Below, in pieces: positions 1 through 8,538 of a stretch of DNA of 64,000 bases. Positions within the stretch are counted from its first letter, which is position 1. Each line of letters starts with the position of its first letter. The position numbers and the translations under genes were made by a program. The notes below the pieces were generated by a model that saw nothing but the letters and a program-made list of their open reading frames with translations, was not told the DNA's origin and made no database searches. Source of the stretch: Chiua virens (lineage: Eukaryota > Basidiomycota > Agaricomycetes > Boletales > Boletaceae); NCBI GenBank assembly GCA_019787685.1, contig JAHNUO010000051.1:46676-110675 (forward strand). Reading direction: 5' to 3'.

Positions 1-401
1 CTCAGTGCAAAATACATGTTTTTGTCAAAGTATTTGTTGAGATAAAACACATTGGAATGTTTAAAGGAATTGTAGGGTATTAGCCTTGTATCTGTCATTG
101 TCCTGAAGCAAGGAACAAGATGAGCAAATGTGTGAACTTGGCTGAGAAGGACAACATCACTCAACTACTGACAAGCAGTTCATTTGGCTCATTTGAGAAT
201 CAGGAGCTTTGTAACATCTTCACCTATGCCATCAAAGCATTGCATGTATGCAATAAATCTGTCAGTCCAGGGCCACCTCTCTCCTGACTTGCCAAGAGGA
301 CACATGACAAGATAGAGCTGGCCAATGACATGGCCTAAGGAACAACAATGTTTAGACCATGGAAGACATTGATTGAGACCATTACATACCTTTGAGATCA
401 C
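1..401 (-). pseudogene. C-terminal fragment of a basidiomycete DNA-transposon protein
   Basis: Minus-strand reading gives a stretch with WPWTDRFIAYMQCFDG, then LVPCF, TDTRLIPYNSF and finally FYLNKYFDKNMYFAL running off the window edge. I know this motif order (DRF.aY.q.fD, LvP.Fg..aD.RLt, LNKYFDK..f.AL) from the C-terminal part of Agaricomycete CACTA/Plavaka-type transposon proteins. The same region recurs at 55580-56115. The frame is broken by TGA codons near 187-191 (context LK*AK*T, where the family has arginines) and by a TAG, so it is dead. A Gypsy-2 LTR begins at 406 and probably cut it. The family name is from memory; that it is a transposon relic is fairly safe. Confidence 0.5.
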
Positions 402-405
402 TTTG

Positions 406-888
406 TGTTACAATTCATTCATTTCATTTCCTTTTACTTCAATTTTACTATGCTCAGTACTACAGGTACCAACCTACATTCAATCCACAAGGCTTACCCT
501 TGCTCACGCTTACTCAGCAAGGGCCTAACCCTTTGCCCTGTTTACCTTTTCCTTCTTTGGTCTGATTATGTAACTCCGATCGAACCCATTGTTCCATCAT
601 CACCTTCTTTCTTTTTGCTTCCTTTGATCCACTAGGGATCACTTCATTTTGGTTATTATTCTGATAGCTTCTGCATGTATTATCCTGCTTCTTTTCTGTC
701 CATCACCTATGTGCTGTATGACTCTTTTGGCCATTTTGCCAGTTCTGCTCTTCTTGGCCATCCCCTTTGCCCGTTGGTCTGTGCACTTTTGTATACATAC
801 ATATAAATACCTCACAGAAATACCCTGTACTCCTTAGTCTCGATCTCCACAATCTAGCTGAGTATCTCTGCTCCTTCTTGGGGTGCTA
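406..888 (+). mobile_element. Gypsy-2 LTR, 3' truncated
   Basis: The segment starts with TGTTA and aligns by eye with the complete solo LTRs at 38051-38806 and 47215-47823. Shared landmarks are TGCTCAGTAC, CAGCAAGGGC(C/T)TAACCC, a TATA-like stretch before the CTCACAG/CTGCACAG block, and CAATCTAGCT. Similarity stops near 888, before the conserved CGGGACTACCGTAACA-type 3' end. The sequence then jumps straight into protease-coding sequence, so the LTR 3' end, leader and gag are deleted. Many CpG sites of the younger 47-kb copy are TpG or CpA here. Confidence 0.7.
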
Positions 889-984
889 GCTCACCCAATA
901 CAAGTCTTTAATGTGGATGGAACCAAGAACCAATCAGGTTCCATTACTCACACAACACAAATCCTGATCAATTACAAAGGTCAC
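886..984 (+). pseudogene. sliver of Gypsy-2 aspartic protease
   Basis: Reads HPIQVFNVDGTKNQSGSITH and continues to INYKGH. This matches the region after the catalytic DSGA of Ty3/gypsy proteases (family pattern: PIPVyNVDGT.N..G.I). The same segment is recognisable in the minus-strand copy at 27102-27698 (IPVWNVDTTMNKNGDI). Only about 33 codons remain. It is fused upstream to a truncated LTR and cut downstream by the Gypsy-1 5' LTR at 985, so Gypsy-1 landed in an already broken Gypsy-2 copy. Confidence 0.55.
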
Positions 985-1553
985 TGTCATATCCTGTATA
1001 TCTCATCGATCCAACTCCGAGATCTCCGGGTTTACTCCTTCATTACTCTGGTACAATCTCTCTCTGGATACAACTCCTGATCTCTGGACTTCACTTAGAA
1101 CCTTCTCAATTTCCTCTTGTCTCTTTTCATACTAGTGTTACATTAGTAATAACCTGTGTCTCGCTTAACAGCACGGCTCTGGCCTCTGTACATACCCAGC
1201 TCCACTCCGGGTACATACTTTCCTGATTTCCGTCTTACTCAGTTTCTTACCAACCCCGTTACTAATCTCCATTCTACTCCGAGTATATAAACTGTAGTAC
1301 TCCAACTTTGTACCCTCAGTCTGAATATTAGTTTTACCTTCTATTCCCTCCGAACTCCATAAGACCTCGACGGTCTTATCTCTGCTCGACTTCACTTCGG
1401 TGTTAAGTCTCACCTCCGACCTCCGTTCTTCATTCTCCAAAATAAAGGACAGACTAGTGACAAGGGCGCACCACACATGGTGAAGCCAAGTCCCTCCGCA
1501 AGAATAACTCCGGAGTTCCAGAGTTCATACCCCAAGTAGACCCGGTCTTAACA
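985..1553 (+). repeat. Gypsy-1 5' LTR
   Basis: Direct repeat of 7805-8374 with only scattered differences, for example ATCCTGTATA versus ATCCCGTATA near the start. It begins TG and ends CA. It holds a TATA box and, near 1430, an AATAAA-like stretch (CAAAATAAAGG) that could serve 3' end formation in the 3' copy. Shorter, older relatives lie at 23217-23826 (minus), 23839-23902 and 36843-37437. Confidence 0.95.
1284..1291 (+). promoter_or_regulatory. TATA box of the Gypsy-1 LTR
   Basis: TATATAAA lies in the context CTCCGAGTATATAAACTG and is repeated at 8104-8111 in the 3' LTR. It is retained in the diverged solo LTR (GAGTATATAAACCATAG near 37160) and, inverted, in the solo LTR at 23217-23826. 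Conservation across diverged copies supports a core promoter element at the U3/R boundary. No start site can be seen directly. Confidence 0.6.
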
Positions 1554-1749
1554 GTATATTCAGACTTCCACTTGTCACTAGTCACTGAACATGGCTATGC
1601 ACGCAACCAGATCCAGAAGCCATGCTGAAGGTGCACGACCAATATCTCCATGATGCAACCCTCTCATACAATACAGAAGTACTCGTCAAGGTGCAAAACT
1701 CGTCAAACAATTCCGAACCTTTTCCTCCAGACATGCCCCTCCTGCCTCC

Positions 1750-2955
1750 ATGGCAGGTCGCGTACCACAAATTCCCACTCCAGGAGCACGCATCGCAGAG
1801 CGCGCACTCGGAGGACGACTAGATACTACTCCGTCCGAACTCTCCGAAGAACCCATCACCACACCACAGAATGCGTTAGGTGATGATGACCCGGACGATC
1901 CGGACTACCCCGGAGATGATCCTGGTTCTGACCACGACTCCAACCCCGATTCTTATTGCTCAGAGAACGACCTCACTGAGGCTGAAAACGTTCTCGGACA
2001 GCTCGCCAATGCTATTCGTGACCTTGCCCGTTCTTCCTGTTGCCCTCCCTCCAACTCCTCTCCCCGCACTAAGGTCCGGGAACCAGACCAGTTTGACGGG
2101 ACTGATCCCCGCAAACTCCAAGTCTTCCTGGTCCAATGCAAATTAAACTTCCAAGACCGCCCTAATGCTTTCTACACAGACCACGCCCAAGTAACCTTCA
2201 CACAGTCTTACCTCAAGGGTATGGCTCTGGAATGGTTCGAACTGGACCTACTCCAGATGGAAGATTCGACACTCCATCCTGACTGGATGGATAACTACAC
2301 CGAGTTTGTCTTGGAACTCCAGATGAACTTCAGACCTCACGACCCCATCGGAGATGCCGAGCATCAGCTCGATCATCTCTCTATGAAGGATGGACAGCGT
2401 ATCAACAAGTATGTTGTCGAATTTAATAGGATTGCTTCGCAAGTCCGAGGTTATGGAGAAGGTGCCCTCCGGCACCATTTCTACAATGGGTTGCCTGACC
2501 GCATCAAGGGTGAGATCTCCCACGTTGGCAAACCCTCCGACCTCGTCCAACTCCGCTACCTTGCACAAGGTATCGACGCACGCTACTGGGAGCGCAAGTC
2601 CGAGATAAACCGCCAAACAAAGCAACCCTCTAACAACTCCACACCCAAGACCTCCAAGAAACACTCCGCATCCAACTCCGGTAATCATTCCGGCAACCAG
2701 AAGTCGAAAGACTCCTCAGAGTCCAAAGGCAAAGTTGCCACTACCCCCGCTGTCCTGAAGCCCGACTATTCTTCTAAGTTAGGCAAGGACGGTAAACTCA
2801 CTGCAGAAGAACGCAAACGTCGTTTCGACAATAACCTCTGCATGTTCTGCGGGAAATCCGGGCACATGGCTAAGGATTGCTCCAAGTTTTCTTCCAGGGC
2901 ATCCAAGGCTCGTGCAACGAAGACCACAACCTCCAGCATGGAGGCAAAAAAATAG
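1750..2955 (+). CDS. gag: Gag polyprotein of Gypsy-1
   Basis: An open 401-codon frame. Residues 1-100 are acidic and low complexity. A retrotransposon gag domain spans about 110-285, with the typical LKGMALEWFE near 156 and YVVEFNRIASQV near 221. A basic Ser/Lys-rich linker follows, then a CCHC zinc knuckle at residues 364-377 (CMFCGKSGHMAKDC), which binds packaged RNA. It forms the cytoplasmic particle. pol opens inside its last 79 bases in the -1 frame, as expected for frameshift-expressed Gag-Pol. The start is the first ATG in this frame; the true start may lie upstream behind a small indel, since an ATG at 1591 opens a short frame that stops early. It is the only intact ORF of the element. 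Confidence 0.85.
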   Translation: MAGRVPQIPTPGARIAERALGGRLDTTPSELSEEPITTPQNALGDDDPDDPDYPGDDPGSDHDSNPDSYCSENDLTEAENVLGQLANAIRDLARSSCCPPSNSSPRTKVREPDQFDGTDPRKLQVFLVQCKLNFQDRPNAFYTDHAQVTFTQSYLKGMALEWFELDLLQMEDSTLHPDWMDNYTEFVLELQMNFRPHDPIGDAEHQLDHLSMKDGQRINKYVVEFNRIASQVRGYGEGALRHHFYNGLPDRIKGEISHVGKPSDLVQLRYLAQGIDARYWERKSEINRQTKQPSNNSTPKTSKKHSASNSGNHSGNQKSKDSSESKGKVATTPAVLKPDYSSKLGKDGKLTAEERKRRFDNNLCMFCGKSGHMAKDCSKFSSRASKARATKTTTSSMEAKK

Positions 2956-5900
2956 TCCGCAACCTCCGCAACTCCGCACGGATGGAAGGTTGCATTGACA
3001 CCTCCCGTGCACCTAAGGAGCTACATCTCAACACATCCGCTCTTTCAGATCCCAAATCCCTTATGCCCTCCATCTCTATAGTCTCCTATGACATTCCTTC
3101 CTTCTCTGCGCTTGTAGACTCCGGCTCCTCCGATTGTTTCATAGATACAACCTTTGTCAATGACCATGAAATTTCCTCCTACTCCGTACCCCTGCTTCAA
3201 CTCCGACTCTTCGATGGAACATCCAACTCCACCATTACTCAGGCGATCGACCTCTCTATACGTTTCGAAACTGGTGATATCACTCCGACAACATTCTACG
3301 TCACCCCATTGGATGGATCATGTTCCCTTGTTCTAGGACATAACTGGCTGACCCGCCACAATCCATTGATTGACTGGGTTTCTAGCAGTATCTCGTTCCG
3401 CACACCTGAACACACCAGTCCAACACCTCCGAGCTCATCTCCGCAGCCCCTGGACTTACCTCCTCTGGCTGACACCACCACCTCCGATGCACCGTGTTTC
3501 TCCGAGCGAAAGGCTCCTCCCATTGTGCTTATCAACGCAGCTGCTTTTGTGTTGGCATGCTGCCTTGAAGGCTCTGTACAATTTAGCCTGCAACTCCGTC
3601 CCCAGGAAACTGAGCTCCGCTTGGTCTCTGCCTCCCCCGAAACCCCTGTCGATCTGTCCTCCATTCCTCCGGAATACCACAACTTCGCCGATGTGTTCAG
3701 TAAGAGCAAACCGTCCACACTTGCTCCACATCGTGAGCACGACCTCAAGATTGATTTAGAGGAAGGTGCTTCCCCTCCAGTAGGAACCACCTATTCCCTT
3801 TCTCCATCCGAACTTGGGTCCCTCCATATATTCCTTGATGAGCATCTCGCTATGGGCTTCATCCACCCTTCCTCCTCCGCTCATGCCACTCCAGTTCTCT
3901 TTGTCCACAAGAAGGACGGTTCACTCCGCCTTTGCATCGACTTCCGAGGACTGAATAAGATCATGAAGAAAGACCACTACCCGCTTCCCTGCATCTCCAA
4001 CCTCCTTGACGCTCCGAGCAACATGAAGATCTACACCAAAATCGACCTCCGGCACGCTTACCACTTAACCGCATCACCGAGGGAGACGAATGGAAGACTT
4101 CATTCCACACATGCTACGGATCTTACGAATGGCTTGTCATGCCTTTCAGCTTGACCAACACCCCTGCAGCTTTCCAGCGGTTCATCAATACCATCTTTGC
4201 TGATCTATTAGATGTTTGCGTGATAGTCTACTTGGACGACATTTTAATCTACTCGACAAATAAAGCTTCCCACTGGGAGCATGTCTGAGAGGTTCTCCGA
4301 AGACTCTGCAAAAACATTCTGTACACCAAACCTGAAAAATGCAAATGGTCCACAGACTCTACCGAGTACCTTGGGTACCAGCTCTCTCCCTCCGGTCTCT
4401 CCATGTCCCCGGAGAAAGTCAAATCTATTCAAGACTGGCCTGAACCCTGCAAGGTGAAGGACATTCAGTCCTTCCTCGGTTTCACAAATTTCTACTGACA
4501 TTTCATCTCCAATTACTCCGATATCGTCGTTCCTTTGACTTGCCTGACTTGCAAAGGCACTCCATGGAACTTTGGCGATGACTGCTGCTCTGCCTTCCAG
4601 AAACTTAAGGATGCTTTCACCTCCGCACCTGTTCTAATGCATTGGGTCCCTGATGCTCCCCTCATTATGGAAACAGACGCTTCCGACTATGCTATCGCTG
4701 GTATTCTCTCCATCCGGTGCTCGGACAATGAAGTCCGGCCTGTAGCGTATTATTCCCGGATGTTGTCTCCTCCAGAGCTCAACTATGACACCCATGACAA
4801 AGAACTCCTTGCTATACATGAAGCATTCCGAACCTGGAGACATTACCTCGAAGGCTCCGGCACTCCGGTTGACTCATCACCGACCACAAAAATCTCGACT
4901 ATTTCTCTACTATGAAACTCTTGACTTGGCGACAAGCTTGCTGGTCGGAGTTCCTTAGTCAATTCAATATGATTGTTCATTTCCGACCCGGACGCCTCGG
5001 AGCTAAGCCCAATGCCCTCACTCGATGATGGGACGTCTATCCCAAAGAGAGGGATAGGGACTACGCTCGCATCAATCCTCACAACTTCAAACCCGTGTTT
5101 ACCCAAGAACAGCTCGCATCTTCCCTTAGAGCAACTTGTCTCGCTGCTCCAGTACTCTGAGCAAGCACCCTCTTCAACCTCGAAACCCTTCATAATGATA
5201 TCCTCTCTGCTCTTCCCTCTGATCCTCTGGCCACAGTACACATGTCCGAGTCCGAACCCTCGGAATCACGTTGGAACGTCGATTCAGACGGTTTCTTACG
5301 CCTAGACAATCGCATCTATGTACATCCCTGACTCCAATGATCTCCGACTCCAAGTACTCCGATACAAACATGACCATCCACTCTCTGGACACTTTGGACA
5401 AAACTGCACTTTGGAACTTATTCGCCGCAAATACACTTGGCCTGGCATCAGGACATTCGTCAAAGAGTATATCTCATCCTGTACCTCCTGTGCTCGCGCA
5501 AAGGTTCCAAGACATAAGCCTTACGGATTATTGAAACAACTCCCCATCCCTGAACGTCCCTGGAATTCCATATCAATGGACTTCATCGAACAGCTTCCTC
5601 CATCCTCTGGTTACACCGCCATCCTAGTCATAGTAGATCACCTGTCAAAACAGTGCATCTTCATCCCCACCTACGACACGATAACATCCCCAGACTTGGC
5701 TAAGTTGTTCCTTCTCCATGTGTTCTCGAAACACGGAGTTCCTTCCCACATTACATCTGATCGCGGATCAGAATTCGTGTCACACTTCTTTAGGTCCCTT
5801 GGAAAGGCCTTAGACATCCAACTCCATTTCACCTCTGGTTATCACCCTGAAGGAGATGGCCAGACAGAGTGTATGAACCAGACCCTGGACCAATATCTCT

Positions 5901-6660
5901 GAGTCTACTGTAACTACCAACAGGATGACTGGTCCGAACTCCTGCCCCTTGTGGAGTTCTCATACAACAATGCTCCGAACGCCACCACCGGTGTCTCTCC
6001 GTTCTTCGCCAACAAGGGCTACCACCCAAACATCTCCGTGTACCCCAAACAGGACATGACCTCCACACGCTGCACGCAAATACTCCGTTGATCTCGACTC
6101 ACTCCACCAATTCCTCCGAGAGGAAATGGCCCATGCTCAAGAGTGATACCAAGGACCTGCTGATGCCAGGCGAACTCCGGCTCCAGACTTCAAAGTTGGA
6201 GACCAGGTATTCGTCAAGGCTATGTAAGTACTTCAAAACTACCTGGCCCTCTAAGAAACTCTCCGACAAGAATTTAGGGCCATACGACATCATCGCTCAA
6301 GCTGGGACCCACTCCTTCACACTCCAACTCCCCAACTCCATGAAGTCCGTACACCCGGTGTTCCACGTCTCTCAATTAGAACCTTGCATTCCAAACACCA
6401 TACCGAACCGTGTTCAACCCCCACCACCTCCGATTGAAGTAGACGGCGAACCGGAGTACGAGATCTCTGAAATCCTTGATTCCAAGATAGATTGACGAAG
6501 GAAAAATTGCAAACTATTGTACTTGGTATGATGGGCTGGTTATGAAGGCACTGATGAAGAAACTTCTTGGTTGTTGGCTACCGAACTCAGGCATGCCTCT
6601 GAAATCGTTACGGAGTTCCATCTCTGGTACCCGGACAAACCCGGACCTCACTCCGCATAA
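2877..6660 (+). pseudogene. pol: Pol polyprotein of Gypsy-1 (protease-RT-RNase H-integrase-chromodomain), multiply broken
   Basis: Domains in order: aspartic protease with ALVDSGSSDC (D codon at 3117); RT with FVHKKDGSLRLCIDFR near 3900 and the YLDD catalytic box at 4229-4240; RNase H with ETDASDYAI near 4670 and YDTHDKELLAI; integrase with an H-H-C-C zinc site (CTSCARAK) near 5470 and a DD35E triad (MDFIE, TSDRGSEF, GDGQTE, about 5575-5870); chromodomain after 6445 (EYEISEILDSKID, then WAGYEGTDEETSWL), ending at TAA 6658-6660. Frameshifts lie near 4075, 4870, 5320, 6070 and 6230. In-frame TGA stops are at 4286, 4496, 5026, 5900, 6144, 6493 and 6529. Each sits where the family has arginine (for example FY*HF for FYRRF), so all fit CGA to TGA. 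Arg-to-Cys changes abound. Catalytic motifs remain readable but no full protein is possible. Confidence 0.92.
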
Positions 6661-6694
6661 TGATGAACAAATCTTAGTAACAAAATATTTCTAT

Positions 6695-7637
6695 CTACTT
6701 GCCCTTAGCCAGATCCTCCCTCAGCCTATCTACATCCTCTTCGTCGTGTAACTCCTGCTGCTCTTGCCCCAACTCCGCTACCTCCAATTCCACTCCGACC
6801 ATCGTGTCGGTATCCTCTTCCTCCGACTCCAGCTCCGGTGACCACTCCCCATGCAACTCCTCTCCCTTCAGATGGGCCAGCTCCTCCGTCCAGTCCGCCA
6901 TCCTCTCCACCTGCGCTGTCAAGCAGTCCAGCCGCTTGATGTGCAACTTGAAGGCGGTAGCGATCTCCTTCCAGACCGCTACCATCTCCGAGTTCCCGGC
7001 GCAGTCTCCGCAGCTCCGGTCCCTGCTCGGCCCCACCTCCACCACCTCCACTGACGCCGACCTCATCTTCTTCTTCCTCAGCCCCTCCTTGTCGTCCGCG
7101 TGTTTCCTCCGTCTCTTCTCCGGTCGCTCCTCTCCTGGAAGTTCGCACTTCAGCTTGCCTTTCTGGCAAGCCTCACAGGACCGACCCTTCTTCCTTTCTC
7201 CAGGAATGCATTCAATCCCCGCTGTTACACATCTTGTGCACGGCTCCCTCTCTTTCTCCTTCCCCTTGCCCTTATCCTTCGGAGCGCTTTGCTCCGCTCA
7301 GATCTCCTCGGCCTGTCAACTCCGTCAGCTCCACGCTACTCGGACTCAACTATTACTCACCCTCTTCTTGGCCGCCTCCTCAGCCTCCTTGAGGCGCTTC
7401 TCCTCCACAACCTTCTGTGCCTCCTCCGCCTTCCGCTTTGCCTCCTCCGCCTTCCGCTTTGCCTCCTCCGCCTTCTGTCTCGCCTCCTCCACTTTCCTCC
7501 ATTGCTCCTCCTCCTTCCACGCTTTTGCGCGTTGACACCACTTGGACGCCTTCGCCTCGAACAGCTCGTCGCTGTCGTCATCGGCCTCCTTGAGATGCTC
7601 GTCGCTCCATTGTTTGACTGTTGTCGATATCGGACAT
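6695..7637 (-). pseudogene. antisense gene of Gypsy-1: coiled-coil protein with a Zn2Cys6-like cluster
   Basis: It lies between the pol stop and the 3' LTR on the strand opposite gag-pol. The likely start is the ATG at 7637-7635 (MSDIDNSQ). An extra A about 20 bases in breaks the frame, which resumes as QWSDEHLKEADDD. A Lys/Glu-rich coiled coil follows (repeated EEAKRKA near 7430-7480), then a 48-nt intron (7313-7360). Next comes a cysteine cluster at 7145-7240 with spacing C-X2-C-X6-C-X10-C-X2-C-X6-C, followed by a basic stretch (PEKRRRK) and an acidic tail to 6695. That spacing fits the fungal Zn(II)2Cys6 DNA-binding signature. One in-frame TGA remains in exon 2 (7298-7300). I recall similar acidic/coiled-coil proteins with this Cys pattern from other Agaricomycetes; their function is unknown to me. 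Confidence 0.75.
7313..7360 (-). other. predicted 48-nt intron in the antisense gene
   Basis: Begins GTGAGT, holds a branch-site-like CTGAC and ends TTGACAG. Its length is a multiple of three, and removing it deletes three of the four in-frame stops between the coiled coil and the cysteine cluster while keeping the frame. It is an intron only when read on the minus strand, which is direct support for antisense transcription of this part of the element. Confidence 0.7.
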
Positions 7638-7791
7638 GGTAGAGGTTGGAAGTTAAGGAGTGAAGGCATGCCCGAATTTATATGAGGGACTCCACATCTG
7701 AGTCTGAAATTGAAGTCCGCAAATCTGCTTTGACCTTGCTTTGCTTTGACAGCTATTGTTTCTCGCTTATGGCCTTCAGGGGTTCAGGCCT

Positions 7792-7804
7792 AAAGGGGAG
7801 ATAC
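7792..7804 (+). promoter_or_regulatory. polypurine tract of Gypsy-1
   Basis: AAAGGGGAGATAC lies immediately upstream of the 3' LTR (TGTCAT at 7805). This is the usual position and composition of the plus-strand primer of Ty3/gypsy elements. Confidence 0.8.
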
Positions 7805-8374
7805 TGTCATATCCCGTATATCTCATCGATCCAACTCCGAGATCTCCGGGTTTACTCCTTCATTACTCCGGTACGATCTCTCTCCAGATACAACTCCTGA
7901 TCTCCGAACTTCACTTAGAACCTTCTCAATTTCCTCTTGTCTCTTTTCATACTAGTGTTACATTAGTAATAACCTGTGTCTCGCTTAACAGCACAGCTCC
8001 GGCCTCTGTACATACCCAGCTCCACTCTGGGTACATACTTTCCTGATTTCCGTCTTACTCAGTTTCTTACCAACCCCGTTACTAATCTCCATTCTACTCC
8101 GAGTATATAAACTGTAGTACTCCAACTTTGTACCCTCAGTCTGAATATTAGTTTTACCTTCTATTCCCTCCGAACTCCATAAGACCTCGACGGTCTTATC
8201 TCTGCTCGACTTCACTTCGGTGTTAAGTCTCACCTCCGACCTCCGTTCTTCATTCTCCAAAATAAAGGACAGACTTGTGACAAGGGCGCACCATACATGG
8301 TGAAGCCAAGTCCCTCCACAAGAATAACTCCAGGAGTTCCGGAGTTCATACCCCGAGTAGACCCGGTCTTAACA
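7805..8374 (+). repeat. Gypsy-1 3' LTR
   Basis: Second copy of the LTR at 985-1553. It starts TGTCAT after the polypurine tract and ends CTTAACA. One extra base near 8330 (CCAGGAGTTCC versus CCGGAGTTCC) and a few transitions are the main differences. Flanking base 8375 begins CAATTAC, a heptamer also present at 969-975 upstream of the 5' LTR. Confidence 0.95.
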
Positions 8375-8538
8375 CAATTACCACAACATCTGGAGACATT
8401 GGGTCGCAGACTATTGCATCGAGTCACACTTGTCACACTCTTGTCCAAAACAGGATGGATGGTGAATCTTTTGGGACGAGGAGATACCTGTTTTGTACAT
8501 AACCTAAAATTGCTGAAGTTCCTAAATTTTGCCATGCT

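Larger units (their letters stand above)
985..8374 (+). mobile_element. Ty3/gypsy chromovirus (Gypsy-1), near full length, inactive
   Basis: Two ~570-bp LTRs (985-1553 and 7805-8374) flank gag (CCHC knuckle), pol (protease, RT, RNase H, integrase, chromodomain) and an antisense gene, about 7.4 kb in all. LTRs begin TGTCAT and end TTAACA; a polypurine tract precedes the 3' LTR. The C-terminal chromodomain places it in the chromoviruses, which use it to target chromatin. pol carries at least seven in-frame TGA stops plus several frameshifts, so the copy cannot move by itself. The LTRs remain highly similar, with differences mostly C/T or G/A, suggesting fairly recent insertion followed by rapid mutation. 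The 5 bp outside each LTR (GTCAC and CAATT) do not match, so there is no normal target duplication. Confidence 0.95.

Noticed and set aside
1165..1476. Minus-strand ~100-codon frame inside the LTR, repeated at 7985-8260
   Set aside because: Present in both LTRs simply because they are copies; no protein features, and it overlaps the promoter and polyadenylation region.
1554..1580. tRNA primer-binding site after the 5' LTR
   Set aside because: GTATATTCAGACTTCCAC shows no match to a tRNA 3' end that I can support; a self-priming mechanism is possible but not visible.
6699..7642. Long plus-strand frames rich in Ser, Leu and Pro over the antisense gene
   Set aside because: They are mirror frames of the Lys/Glu-rich coiled coil on the minus strand; no motif and no conserved order.
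969..8381. CAATTAC at 969-975 and 8375-8381 as the Gypsy-1 target duplication
   Set aside because: On the left it lies nine bases outside the LTR and inside intact protease coding sequence, so it is more likely chance.
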